A stretch of DNA of 14,800 bases from an uncultured Candidatus Competibacteraceae bacterium (GTDB lineage Bacteria > Pseudomonadota > Gammaproteobacteria > Competibacterales > Competibacteraceae): assembly GCA_937872125.1 (NCBI GenBank), contig CALMNY010000060.1, forward strand, positions 1-14,800. The letters run 5' to 3'. Made by a program: the position numbers and the translations under genes. The number at the start of each line of letters is the position of its first letter. Within the stretch, counting starts at the first letter, position 1. Positions 1 through 7,632 of this stretch are shown here, one piece after another. The notes under the pieces are model-generated. The model was not told the origin of the DNA. It searched no databases and was given only the letters and a program-made list of their open reading frames with translations.

Positions 1-1
1 G

Positions 2-295
2 ACCCTGAACGTCCATGTATTGCGCGACAGCTGGCGCACTTTGGCCGAGGCGGAGCTTCCCGAGGATTGGCTGCGCCACGATGCCCGGCGCTTGCAGATT
101 CTGGTCGCCCGCCACTATCTGCAAACCGGCAGCGAACCGGCGAAACGGGTGCTGGAGCACTGGCGCGAACTGCTGCCGAAATTCGTCAAGATCATGCCGC
201 TGGACTATCGTCGGGCCTTGCAGGACTTGCAAGCCCAGGCCCGCGCCGCCGCCCGGCAGGACGCGGAAAAAACCGGCCTGGATGTAGGAGCGTAA
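2..295 (+). CDS. gltB: Glutamate synthase (NADPH) large subunit, C-terminal end (partial)
   Basis: The reading frame is open from the window edge to the TAA at 293-295, giving about 97 residues of the C-terminus; the start lies upstream of the window. The end carries FVKIMPLDYRRAL, close to the conserved C-terminal segment of proteobacterial GltB (an FVKxxPxDYRRxL-type motif). GltB is the large flavoprotein subunit that hydrolyses glutamine and transfers ammonia to 2-oxoglutarate, forming glutamate in the cytoplasm. It is followed after three bases by gltD, its obligate small-subunit partner, and the Shine-Dalgarno sequence of gltD (TAGGAG, 285-290) lies inside the last codons, so the two are almost certainly one operon. 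The catalytic, FMN and iron-sulfur domains are outside the window, so the identification rests on this tail and on the neighbour. Confidence 0.88.
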   Translation, partial: TLNVHVLRDSWRTLAEAELPEDWLRHDARRLQILVARHYLQTGSEPAKRVLEHWRELLPKFVKIMPLDYRRALQDLQAQARAAARQDAEKTGLDVGA

Positions 296-298
296 ATC

Positions 299-1735
299 AT
301 GGGTAAGCCGACAGGTTTTCTGGAAATCACCCGCCATGAGCATGGCTACGCGCCGGTGGCGGAACGGGTTGTCCACTTCCGCGATTTCGTAGTGCCCCTG
401 CCCGAATCGGGCGTGCGCGAGCAGGCCGCCCGCTGCATGGACTGCGGCATTCCCTACTGCCATCGCGGCTGTCCGGTCCACAACATCATTCCCGACTGGA
501 ACGATCTGGTGTATCGCGGGAACTGGCGCGAGGCGCTGGAGGTGCTGCACTCCACCAACAACTTCCCGGAGTTCACCGGCCGGATTTGTCCGGCCCCGTG
601 TGAAGCATCGTGCACCCTCAACTTCAACAGCCAGCCGGTGACCATCAAGGACATCGAATGCGCCATCATTGACAAGGGCTGGGCGGAAGGCTGGGTCCAG
701 CCGCAGATCGCCGCCCATCGCACCGGCAAGCGGGTCGCCGTAATCGGCTCGGGGCCCTCTGGTCTGGCCTGCGCCCAGCAACTGGCGCGGGCGTGCCACG
801 CCGTGGTGGTGTTCGAGAAAAACGACCGTATTGGCGGCCTGCTGCGCTATGGCATCCCCGACTTCAAGCTGGAAACCTGGCTGATTGACCGCCGCTTGGC
901 CCAGATGCGCGCCGAGGGTGTGGAATTCCGCCCCAACAGCCATGTCGGCGTAGACCTCCCGGCCCGCATGCTGCTGACTGAATTTGACGCCGTAGTGCTG
1001 GCGGGCGGTTCCGAGCAACCACGCGATCTGAATGCGCCAGGCCGCGAACTGTGCGGCATTCACTTCGCCATGGACTTTCTGACCCAGCAGAATCGCCGGG
1101 TGGCCGGACAGAAAATCGCTGGCGACGAGATTCTGGCCACCGACAAGGACGTCATAGTGATCGGCGGTGGCGACACCGGGTCCGACTGTGTCGGCACCTC
1201 GATTCGCCAGGGCGCGCGGTCCGTAACCCAGTTGGAAATCCTGCCCAAGCCGCCGCAGCACGAAAACAAATTGCTGACCTGGCCCAACTGGCCGCTGAAG
1301 CTGCGCACTTCAACTTCCCACGAGGAAGGCTGCGAACGGGACTGGGCGGTGACCACCAAACAGTTTATCGGCCAGGATGGTCAGGTGACCGCGATGCAGG
1401 TCGCCCGGCTGGAATGGCGCGACAGCAATGGCCGGCAAACCATGGTGGAAATCCCCGACAGCGCCTTCGAGATCGAGGCCGATCTGGTGCTACTGGCGAT
1501 GGGCTTCGTTCATCCGGTTCACGCCGGAATGCTGGCGGAATTGGGTGTGGCGCTGGACCCGCGTGGCAACATCCGCGCCGGGGAAACCGACTACCAGACC
1601 TCGGTCAACAAGATCTTCACCGCCGGCGACATGCGGCGGGGTCAGTCGCTGGTGGTCTGGGCCATCCGCGAAGGCCGCCAGTGCGCCCGCGCGGTGGATG
1701 AGTATCTGATGGGGAGTTCGGAACTGCCGGTCTGA
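299..1735 (+). CDS. gltD: Glutamate synthase small subunit GltD
   Basis: A complete 478-residue protein, the usual GltD length. GltD oxidises NADPH through FAD and passes electrons by iron-sulfur clusters to GltB for glutamate synthesis in the cytoplasm. The N-terminal ferredoxin-like domain has two cysteine groups, C46/C49/C54/C58 ([13 protein letters not shown]) and C97/C101/C105 (CPAPCEASC), which hold the 4Fe-4S clusters. The FAD Rossmann motif is at residues 148-155 (VIGSGPSG) and the NADPH motif at 287-294 (VIGGGDTG). A C-terminal FAD-contact segment, [20 protein letters not shown], spans 441-460. The ATG at 299 is preceded by TAGGAG with an eight-base gap. Codon use is strongly GC-rich. 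The gene follows gltB by three bases, and all expected residues are present. Confidence 0.97.
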   Translation: MGKPTGFLEITRHEHGYAPVAERVVHFRDFVVPLPESGVREQAARCMDCGIPYCHRGCPVHNIIPDWNDLVYRGNWREALEVLHSTNNFPEFTGRICPAPCEASCTLNFNSQPVTIKDIECAIIDKGWAEGWVQPQIAAHRTGKRVAVIGSGPSGLACAQQLARACHAVVVFEKNDRIGGLLRYGIPDFKLETWLIDRRLAQMRAEGVEFRPNSHVGVDLPARMLLTEFDAVVLAGGSEQPRDLNAPGRELCGIHFAMDFLTQQNRRVAGQKIAGDEILATDKDVIVIGGGDTGSDCVGTSIRQGARSVTQLEILPKPPQHENKLLTWPNWPLKLRTSTSHEEGCERDWAVTTKQFIGQDGQVTAMQVARLEWRDSNGRQTMVEIPDSAFEIEADLVLLAMGFVHPVHAGMLAELGVALDPRGNIRAGETDYQTSVNKIFTAGDMRRGQSLVVWAIREGRQCARAVDEYLMGSSELPV

Positions 1736-1740
1736 GAACG

Positions 1741-1775
1741 GCGAGTGGCGAGTGGCGAGTGGCGAGTGGTGAGTC
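1741..1775 (+). repeat. Tandem heptamer repeat GCGAGTG after gltD
   Basis: Four exact copies of GCGAGTG run from 1741 to 1768, followed by a degenerate fifth (GTGAGTC, 1769-1775). The array begins five bases after the gltD stop codon and lies in the gltD-Uma2 spacer. Such short arrays can arise by slippage and may vary in copy number between strains; no function can be assigned from sequence alone. Confidence 0.8.
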
Positions 1776-1801
1776 GGGCAGTCGCTCACGGACCACTCGC
1801 C
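1761..1801 (+). terminator. Hairpin after gltD, possible terminator or attenuator
   Basis: The last repeat unit, GGCGAGTGGT (1761-1770), has an exact inverted partner, ACCACTCGCC (1792-1801), giving a 10-base-pair GC-rich stem around a 21-base loop. An alternative inner pairing is GTGAG (1769-1773) with CTCAC (1785-1789). No run of T follows, so it is not a classical intrinsic terminator. It could slow or end gltBD transcription, protect the transcript's 3' end, or simply be a remnant of a repeat element. The stem is seen; the role is inferred. Confidence 0.4.
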
Positions 1802-1810
1802 GGTTTGAGC

Positions 1811-1814
1811 GAGG
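1811..1814 (+). promoter_or_regulatory. Shine-Dalgarno site that sets the Uma2 gene start
   Basis: GAGG lies eight bases before the ATG at 1823. The frame is open further upstream to 1745, but that stretch is translated heptamer repeat and hairpin, so this site favours the shorter protein. Confidence 0.6.
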
Positions 1815-1822
1815 TGATCACC

Positions 1823-2299
1823 ATGAACTGGCTGGAAGTGTGCGAACACCCGGATTTACAGAATCTGCCTTTCAAGATCGAACTCGACGAAACCGGAAAA
1901 ATCATCATGTCGCCGACCAAGGTCTACCATTCGATCTATCAGGGAGAAATCGCCTACCAATTGCGCGTACTCTCCCCGACGGGCAAAACCTTGGTGGAAT
2001 GCGCCATTGCGACCCGGAAGGGAACCAAGGTCGCCGGCGTCGCGTGGGCTTCGCCAGAACGGCTGGCGACGATCTGGTCGGAAATCGAATGCTCGATAGC
2101 GCCTGAACTCTGCGTCGAAGTGTTGCCCTCGACCAATACCCGGCAGGAAATGCAGGCCAAGCGGCAGCTCTACTTTGAGCGAGGCGCGCTGGAGGTCTGG
2201 CTGTGCGACGCTGAGGGCAAGCTGACCTTCTTCAACCCCGCCGGTGAACTGGCGCGGTCGGCGTTGTTTCCAGACTTTCCGACGCAACTCGAACGTTAA
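1823..2299 (+). CDS. Uma2-family (DUF820) endonuclease-like protein, probable active-site variant
   Basis: The chosen ATG gives 158 residues. The protein has the hallmarks of the Uma2 family, which adopts a PD-(D/E)xK restriction-endonuclease fold: an N-terminal IELDETGKIIMSP segment (19-31), a VAWASPERL segment (73-81), a CVEVLPSTNT segment (97-106) corresponding to the family's usual vEvLSPSt motif, and QAKRQLYFERGALEVWL (111-127) with the family lysine K113. The acidic residue that normally precedes VAWAS (PDVAWAS or ADVAWAS) is glycine here (G72, codon GGC), a single-base difference from Asp GAC. This may abolish nuclease activity. Members often occur as multi-copy, standalone genes of unknown biological role. 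The gene follows a repeat array and ends 26 bases from a convergent gene. The family call is good; the activity is uncertain. Confidence 0.82.
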   Translation: MNWLEVCEHPDLQNLPFKIELDETGKIIMSPTKVYHSIYQGEIAYQLRVLSPTGKTLVECAIATRKGTKVAGVAWASPERLATIWSEIECSIAPELCVEVLPSTNTRQEMQAKRQLYFERGALEVWLCDAEGKLTFFNPAGELARSALFPDFPTQLER

Positions 2300-2325
2300 G
2301 TTCACGCTGTTACCGGCAACCTCCC

Positions 2326-3045
2326 CTACTCCTCCGCCAGCTTGGCCAGCACGCTCAGAGCCTGCGCCTTGCAGCCGCTTTTCGCCATCCAGCCCACCAG
2401 TGCTGCCGGATTGTTCAATGGCGTCGCTGTCTTGTGGATGCGCAAGTTGATGACCTGGCCAGGGCGTTGCAGCAGATAACTCCTGCCATCCCGGAAATAA
2501 TGGCCCGGTACAGACCACCGCGCTTCACCAGCCGGCCAGGTGAAATCAACAATCCGTTCCCCCCGGCTATCAGCCAGGCTAACCGACTCCGCTTTGAAAG
2601 TATTGCCACGCCACAGCACGACCGGATCACCCGTCAGGCAACGCTCGCCTGAGTTGTCCACGCTAACAAGATTGGTGGTTGGCAGCTCTTGCAAGCTTCC
2701 GCCCCGCATGACGCCCAGCGTCGAAGTTGCTTGCTGATGACCCTGCAGTAGATTGGCAATGGCGTTCAAATTACTACTCTCCCCTCCGCCTTTCGACCGA
2801 CCACTGGGTACTCCCGAATAGGGCCCGGTCAGCTTGAGTGTTTTCCCATCCTCCGCTAACAGGACCAGTTGCGCCCCCTCCGCCAGCTTCAATGGCTTAT
2901 CGCCAGGGACCAAAGTGCCCGGCTGCAAAGTACTTTGTTCGGCCGCGATCACCACCCACTGCCCCGCTTCGACCAGCGCCGGCCCCACCAGAGCGATCAG
3001 CCCAAGCGACGTCATCAAAATTCTGTCTATACCCTGCTTGTTCAC
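2326..3045 (-). CDS. Exported protein of unknown function, possibly FecR-like
   Basis: This 239-residue protein starts with GTG at 3045, preceded by AGAGG seven bases upstream. Residues about 8-27 (RILMTSLGLIALVGPALVEA) form a hydrophobic stretch followed by AGQW, which suits a cleaved signal peptide, so it probably acts in the periplasm. Residues about 30-75 have the rhythm of a FecR-type beta domain: a LxPGxLVPGD turn (40-49), then AEGAQLVLLAEDGKTLKLTG (55-74), like the gsrvtLadGstlrLt pattern. A low-complexity Gly/Ser linker lies near 78-92. The rest holds two cysteines (C136, C225) that could form a disulfide and a helical tail. I do not recognise a named family, and the FecR resemblance is weak. 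It is divergently placed next to the CHASE2 cyclase, 143 bases apart, suggesting co-regulation or a sensor partnership. Confidence 0.7.
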   Translation of the reverse strand: MNKQGIDRILMTSLGLIALVGPALVEAGQWVVIAAEQSTLQPGTLVPGDKPLKLAEGAQLVLLAEDGKTLKLTGPYSGVPSGRSKGGGESSNLNAIANLLQGHQQATSTLGVMRGGSLQELPTTNLVSVDNSGERCLTGDPVVLWRGNTFKAESVSLADSRGERIVDFTWPAGEARWSVPGHYFRDGRSYLLQRPGQVINLRIHKTATPLNNPAALVGWMAKSGCKAQALSVLAKLAEE

Positions 3046-3188
3046 TGTTTGACCTCTGGAATCTGATTAAAAAGTTGACCGCTATAACGAACATCACTGC
3101 GATTTTCCTCAGCGACTGCCAAATCTGACTATTCTTGTCTTGATAACAAGCTTAGCCGTTCCCCCCCGGATTTAAACTTGAAACGTTC
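3046..3188. promoter_or_regulatory. Divergent spacer between exported-protein gene and cyclase gene
   Basis: The 143-base spacer must hold promoters for both divergent genes. It is AT-richer than its flanks and contains a 5-base inverted repeat (CTTGT 3134-3138, ACAAG 3146-3150), a TTGACC hexamer at about 3075-3080 and a run of seven C at 3161-3167. No convincing -35/-10 pair or operator could be fixed by eye, and the cyclase start at 3189 has no clear Shine-Dalgarno sequence. Confidence 0.35.
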
Positions 3189-5159
3189 ATGAACAACCAA
3201 CGCCACGATTGGCTCCTGTTTATGGCCGGCGCCTTGGGGATCGCCATGCTCGCGTGGCTACTGGTGGCGCAAGGCCCGCTACGCCTCGCAGAAAACTGGG
3301 TCAGCGATTTGCGGGTGGCGTTGATGACGCCGCGCCAATTGCCGCCCGACGACCTGGTGCTGCTCACGATCACTGAAGACACTCTGCGTTTGTTTCCTTA
3401 CCGATCCCCGGTCAATCGCACGTTCCTCGCTCAGGCGATCACCCTGCTGAATCAAAAGGGTGTGCGGGCCATTGGCCTGGATATCCTGTTTGACCGACCG
3501 ACCGAACCCGCCGCCGATCAGGCGCTAGTGCAAGCGTTGCGTAACTCCGCTGTGCCCGTCGTGGTGGCTTATGCCGATCAGGAACACCTCACCCCGGAGC
3601 AGCAACAGTTTCTCGATGTCTTTACCGCCGGATTGCCGCGCGGGTACGCCAACCTGCCCGCCGACAACATTGATGGCGTTATTCGCACACTGTTTCCAGG
3701 CCGGATCGCGCCCGATGGCCGGTTCACGCCGGGATTGGCCGCTGCCTTGGCGGGCGCCACAATTCTGGATGCCGATGTTTTTTTGCGCTACCGTGGCCTG
3801 CCGCCTGACGCGGGAGTGGAGCATCTGATCAGCGCCTGCAAGCACTATGCGAGCCACCTGGCCGCCGTGCTGCCGACAGTCTGGCTGGCGGGCAAGATCG
3901 TTCTGATCGGGGCGGAATTGCCAATGAGCGGTGAAGATATGCGCAAAACACCGTTCGCCGTCCTGCTCGGCAATCGTCAGGGGCAGATGCCCGGAGTTGT
4001 GATTCAGGCGCACGTCTTAGCGCAGTTATTGGAGGAGCGGCGGTTATGGGTGTTGTCGCCATGGGAAGTGATTGTCCTGTATCTGGTTGCCGCCACGCTG
4101 AGTACGGTTCTGACCCGACTGGACTGGCCCGCCTGGGCAAGTCTGGGCTTGACGCTGGCCCTGTTGTTGGGGTTCTGGGCGCTGGGGTTCTGGTGGTACC
4201 ACGAAGGAGGAACTCTGGTGCCGCTGGCGGGACCTTCCTTGGCGCTGTTGGGCACAGCCTGGTGGTCCTACGCCCAGACCAGCCGCCAGGAACGCCGCCA
4301 GAAACGCTTTATCTACGGCGCCTTTGCCCGTTACCTGCATCCCGACTGGGTGAAACAATTGGTGGCCAATCCTGATCTGCTACGACTTCAGGGCGAGCGG
4401 CGGGAAATTACGGTTCTTTTCACGGACGTGGCCAGTTTCACAACGACCTCCGAAATGCTGCCGCCAACGACCCTGGTGCATCTGTTGAGTCGTTACCTGG
4501 AAGGCATGACGCAAATCATCATCGCCCACGGGGGCACGGTGAATAAGTATTTGGGTGACGGGATCATGGTGCTGTTCGGTGCGCCGGTCGCCCAGGCGGA
4601 TCATGCCCTGCGCGCCGTGCGCTGCGCCCTGGAACTTGATCAGTTCGCCGAGGCGTTTCGCCAGGGTGCTACAGACCCCGATGGTCAGCCCGTCACTTTC
4701 GGCCTGACCCGGATCGGGGTTCATACCGGCGAGGCGACCGTGGGCAATTTCGGCTCGGCGGCCAGGCTGGAATATACGGCCATTGGCGACTCGGTGAATG
4801 CGGCCTCACGACTGGAGAGCCTGAACACCCATTTCGGCACCCGGATCGCAGTCAGCGGTGCAACCCGGTCGCAAGTAAAGACCGGTGATCTGTGGTTTCG
4901 GCCCATGGGGCAGGTGATCGTCAAAGGTAAACAACAGGCGCTGGCGGTGTTCAATCCGCTGGCGGTGGACAGCGAACCGAACGCTCTGGTGGAGGAATAT
5001 GCTGAAGCTTATGCACTGCTGACCGCAGGCGACCCCCACTCAGCCCACCGTTTCACACGGTTACATTCCCGTTATCCCGACGATCCGCTGGTGGCTTTTC
5101 ATTGGCGGCGCACACAGGCTGGCGAATTGACCACGCAAATCAAACTGGCTTCTAAATAG
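3189..5159 (+). CDS. Membrane adenylate cyclase with CHASE2 sensor domain (class III)
   Basis: A 656-residue receptor cyclase that should make cyclic AMP from ATP. An N-terminal membrane anchor (about 8-27) leads into a periplasmic CHASE2 sensor domain (about 35-285, including FLAQAITLLNQKGVRAIGLD at 79-98). Three membrane segments follow (about 292-309, 316-337, 342-361), then a linker ending GERREITVLFTD and the cytoplasmic catalytic domain (about 402-590). Metal-binding aspartates are D413 (FTDVASFT) and D457 (YLGDGIM). K453 in NKYLGD and T530 in YTAIGDSVNAASRLE occupy the base-specifying positions and point to ATP (class IIIb-like). N537 and R541 are the transition-state pair. A helical tail (about 597-645) resembles a TPR unit. 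The sensed signal is unknown. The adjacent divergent exported protein is a candidate periplasmic partner. Confidence 0.92.
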   Translation: MNNQRHDWLLFMAGALGIAMLAWLLVAQGPLRLAENWVSDLRVALMTPRQLPPDDLVLLTITEDTLRLFPYRSPVNRTFLAQAITLLNQKGVRAIGLDILFDRPTEPAADQALVQALRNSAVPVVVAYADQEHLTPEQQQFLDVFTAGLPRGYANLPADNIDGVIRTLFPGRIAPDGRFTPGLAAALAGATILDADVFLRYRGLPPDAGVEHLISACKHYASHLAAVLPTVWLAGKIVLIGAELPMSGEDMRKTPFAVLLGNRQGQMPGVVIQAHVLAQLLEERRLWVLSPWEVIVLYLVAATLSTVLTRLDWPAWASLGLTLALLLGFWALGFWWYHEGGTLVPLAGPSLALLGTAWWSYAQTSRQERRQKRFIYGAFARYLHPDWVKQLVANPDLLRLQGERREITVLFTDVASFTTTSEMLPPTTLVHLLSRYLEGMTQIIIAHGGTVNKYLGDGIMVLFGAPVAQADHALRAVRCALELDQFAEAFRQGATDPDGQPVTFGLTRIGVHTGEATVGNFGSAARLEYTAIGDSVNAASRLESLNTHFGTRIAVSGATRSQVKTGDLWFRPMGQVIVKGKQQALAVFNPLAVDSEPNALVEEYAEAYALLTAGDPHSAHRFTRLHSRYPDDPLVAFHWRRTQAGELTTQIKLASK

Positions 5160-5177
5160 GCGTTCACTCGTCCGAGT

Positions 5178-5190
5178 TGGGCATTGCCCA
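5178..5190. repeat. Short inverted repeat between convergent cyclase and thiM genes
   Basis: TGGGCA (5178-5183) and TGCCCA (5185-5190) form a small hairpin, realistically a GGGC/GCCC core with a three-base loop plus a closing T-A pair, 18 bases past the cyclase stop. No T-run follows on either strand, so a terminator role is possible but weak. The remainder of the 113-base convergent spacer shows nothing recognisable. Confidence 0.3.
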
Positions 5191-5272
5191 TCAATCTAAA
5201 CACCGGGCGCGCTGCGGCTGAATAGGTCCGGGCAAAAACCACGATCCTGGCTTTCACGAAAATCCTGGAGGA

Positions 5273-6082
5273 CTATTCTTTGTCCAGCTTCAGCCGTTGC
5301 GCCAAATCGCTTTGCGTTAGCGCATACAAAGCATCCAACAACGCGACCTGTAAACTTCCCGGTCCCGCTGCCCATTCCGCTGCCATCTCCCCCGCCACGC
5401 CGAACACGGCCAGTCCCGCGACTGTCGCCATCAATGGATCGCGCTCCACCGCCAGAAACGCCCCGATGATCGCCGTGGCCGAGCAACCCAGCCCGGTGAC
5501 CCGCGCCATTAGCGGGTGGCCATTGTGGATTTCCACCATTTTGGCGCCATCGGTCACGTAATCCACCGCGCCGGTGACGGCAACCACTGCGCCGGTTTCC
5601 GCCGCCAGCGTTCGCGCTGCCTCCACCGCCGCTTCCGAGTCGTGCAGGCTGTCCACGCCCCTGCCCTGCCCCACCCGGGCTTGTTGCGCCAGCGTCAGAA
5701 TTTCCGAACCGTTACCACGAATCACATTCGGTCGCAGCCGCGTCAGCGCGCTGGCCGCTGCCTGCCGGTACGGCGTCGCCCCCGCCCCTACTGGATCCAG
5801 AATCCAGGGTACACCCCCCGCCCGCGCCCGCTGCGCCGCCAGCTTGCACGCCGCGATTTGCTCGGGGTACAGCGTACCGATATTGACCACCAGCGCCTGA
5901 CTGATCGCAACAAAATCCTCCACTTCATCGAGAGCATGAACCATCGCGGGTGATGCCCCCAGCGCCAGCAGGGCATTCGCCGTCGTGTTCATCACGACAA
6001 AGTTGGTGATGTTGTGCACCAACGGCTGCCGTTCGCGGACCGCATTCAATAAAATCCAGAGGGCATCCGCATCTATCGCCAT
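5273..6082 (-). CDS. thiM: Hydroxyethylthiazole kinase ThiM
   Basis: A complete 269-residue protein of the usual ThiM length (ribokinase-like fold). It phosphorylates 4-methyl-5-(2-hydroxyethyl)thiazole with ATP, the salvage route to the thiazole half of thiamine phosphate, in the cytoplasm. Family signatures are seen in order: PLVHNITNFVVMNTTANALLALGASPAMVH (20-49), VVNIGTL (65-71), ILDPVGAGATPYR (94-106), NVIRGNGSEI (119-128), VAVTGAVDYVTDG (167-179) and the catalytic GLGCSATA with C200. The start codon lies two bases after the malQ stop, so translation is probably coupled and thiM should be expressed from the glgC-malQ promoter. No room exists for a TPP riboswitch directly before it. This placement inside a glycogen operon is unusual. 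Confidence 0.95.
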   Translation of the reverse strand: MAIDADALWILLNAVRERQPLVHNITNFVVMNTTANALLALGASPAMVHALDEVEDFVAISQALVVNIGTLYPEQIAACKLAAQRARAGGVPWILDPVGAGATPYRQAAASALTRLRPNVIRGNGSEILTLAQQARVGQGRGVDSLHDSEAAVEAARTLAAETGAVVAVTGAVDYVTDGAKMVEIHNGHPLMARVTGLGCSATAIIGAFLAVERDPLMATVAGLAVFGVAGEMAAEWAAGPGSLQVALLDALYALTQSDLAQRLKLDKE

Positions 6083-6084
6083 GA

Positions 6085-7560
6085 CTACAGCCGCCCGTAC
6101 AACATCAATAGATGCCGATAATGCTCGGTAACGCCTGATTTAACCTGCTCCCAACGGAATTGCCAGCGCCAGTTGCCTTCCGCAACGCCCGGCCGGTTCA
6201 TGCGATCCTCACTGCCGAGTTCCAGTACATCTTGCATGGGCGCCACTGCGAGTCGCGCCACCGAAGCGAATGCGGTTCGAATCAGCAGTTCCGGCATCCG
6301 CTCCGGCCCACCGCCCAGATAATCAAACAAATGGGTGCGGGTTTGCTCGTCGAGTTCCGCAAACCAGCCTAGCGTGGTGTTGTTATCGTGCGTACCGGTG
6401 TAAACCACCGAATTGGGAATGTGGTGATGTGGCAGATAAGGATTATCGGCCCCGCTACCAAAAGCGAAATGTAAGACCTTCATCCCCGGCAACCCATGCG
6501 CATCACGCAGCGTTTCAACTTCTGGCGTGATGATGCCCAAATCCTCGGCGACCAGTGGCAGATTGCCGAATTCCGCCCGCAGCGCCCTGAATAATTCATC
6601 GCCAGGCGCCTGCCGCCATTGTCCCGCTACCGCTGTTTCCGCGCTGGCAGGAATTTCCCAATACGCTTCCAATCCCCGAAAATGATCAATCCGTAACAGA
6701 TCAAACTGGGTCAATTGAGTGCGAATCCGCTCCTTCCACCACTGGAACCTGTCAGCCTTCATTCGTTCCCAGGCATAATGTGGATTACCCCACAACTGAC
6801 CGGTAACAGAAAAATAATCCGGTGGTACTCCAGCCACGACTTGCCGCCGCCCTTCACTATCCAGTAAAAAAGCCTCACGTTGCGCCCAAACGTCTGCGCT
6901 GTCGTAACCAACGAACAGTGGAATATCACCAAAAATCAAAATACCCCGCTGGTTAGCATAACGCTTCAGCGCAGTCCACTGTTGATAAAATAGAAATTGC
7001 TCAAACTGGACTTGGGCCACAGTCTCCGAAAGTTGCTGCCGCGCTGCAGCCAGCGCCCCTGGCTGGCGGTCTCGCAACTCGCGCGGCCAATCGAACCAGG
7101 CGCGCTGTCCCTGCGCCGCCCGAATAGCTTGATACAGCGCGTAATCATCCAGCCAGCCTTGATGATGCTGTAGAAAAGCCTTGTAATCGCTGCGCTTTAT
7201 TCCACCCGCTTCCTCAAATCGGTACCGTGCCTTGACCAATCGCTTTTGGCGGTAGTCCCAGCCAGTCTCATCCGCGCCAGGTCCTGCATCGGGCTGTAGC
7301 CAACCAGCCTCGATGAGCGGTTCCAGCGCAATTAGGCGAGGATTGCCTGCATGGACCGACTGTGCTGAATAGGGTGATAAATCATTATGCGTTGGTCCTA
7401 ATGGCAATGTTTGCCAAACGGTGAATCCGCAGGCGGCCATAAAGTCCACAAAGTGGTAAGCATCCGGCCCCAGATCGCCGTTACCATAATTGCTGGGGAG
7501 TGAAGTTGGATGTAGTAACAAACCCGCGCGCCGGCGGTCAAAGGGCCAATCTATATTCAT
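6085..7560 (-). CDS. malQ: 4-alpha-glucanotransferase (amylomaltase) MalQ, GH77
   Basis: A 491-residue GH77 enzyme, close to the short bacterial amylomaltase length of about 500. It transfers glucan segments between maltodextrins, recycling the short oligosaccharides left after glycogen breakdown. Visible signatures: GLLLHPTSLPSNYGNGDLG near the N-terminus, PLGPTHNDLSPYSAQSVHAGNP, IFGDIPLFVGYDSADVW, VAGVPPDYFSVTGQLWGNP, the nucleophile segment LRIDHFRG (D292), the acid/base segment VAEDLG (E339) and the stabiliser segment GTHDNNTTLGW (D392). The ATG at 7560 is preceded by AAAGGAG with an eight-base gap. An upstream in-frame start at 7626 would add 22 residues unlike the family and is rejected. 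It lies 72 bases after glgC and 2 bases before thiM, in one apparent operon. Confidence 0.96.
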   Translation of the reverse strand: MNIDWPFDRRRAGLLLHPTSLPSNYGNGDLGPDAYHFVDFMAACGFTVWQTLPLGPTHNDLSPYSAQSVHAGNPRLIALEPLIEAGWLQPDAGPGADETGWDYRQKRLVKARYRFEEAGGIKRSDYKAFLQHHQGWLDDYALYQAIRAAQGQRAWFDWPRELRDRQPGALAAARQQLSETVAQVQFEQFLFYQQWTALKRYANQRGILIFGDIPLFVGYDSADVWAQREAFLLDSEGRRQVVAGVPPDYFSVTGQLWGNPHYAWERMKADRFQWWKERIRTQLTQFDLLRIDHFRGLEAYWEIPASAETAVAGQWRQAPGDELFRALRAEFGNLPLVAEDLGIITPEVETLRDAHGLPGMKVLHFAFGSGADNPYLPHHHIPNSVVYTGTHDNNTTLGWFAELDEQTRTHLFDYLGGGPERMPELLIRTAFASVARLAVAPMQDVLELGSEDRMNRPGVAEGNWRWQFRWEQVKSGVTEHYRHLLMLYGRL

Positions 7561-7568
7561 ATATTCAA

Positions 7569-7575
7569 CTCCTTT
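7569..7575 (-). promoter_or_regulatory. Shine-Dalgarno site that sets the malQ start
   Basis: AAAGGAG on the minus strand sits eight bases before the ATG at 7560, an almost ideal ribosome-binding site. It decides against the longer frame beginning at 7626. Confidence 0.85.
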
Positions 7576-7632
7576 ATTTGTTGATGAATTAGTTATTTGA
7601 ACTTCCAGCTTTGGCCTTTGAACCACCGCATG

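Noticed and set aside
1051..1701. Open frame of 216 codons overlapping gltD on the same strand
   Set aside because: Shadow frame of GC-rich gltD; no family features, and gltD is certain.
1745..1822. Longer Uma2 start at 1745
   Set aside because: The extension is translated tandem repeat and hairpin; the ATG at 1823 has a ribosome site and starts where family similarity begins.
1856..2518. Antisense open frame of 220 codons over the Uma2 gene
   Set aside because: It spans two recognisable genes and the gap between them and has no motif of its own; a compositional shadow.
6098..6105. ATGTTGTA on the minus strand, second Ter-core match
   Set aside because: It falls in the last codons of malQ and is followed by CGGGC rather than ACTAA, so the essential half of the site is missing.
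6083..6200. TPP riboswitch before thiM
   Set aside because: Only two bases separate malQ and thiM, and the upstream bases are malQ coding sequence.
7561..7626. Longer malQ start at 7626
   Set aside because: The added 22 residues do not resemble GH77 proteins, and an almost ideal Shine-Dalgarno site precedes the ATG at 7560.
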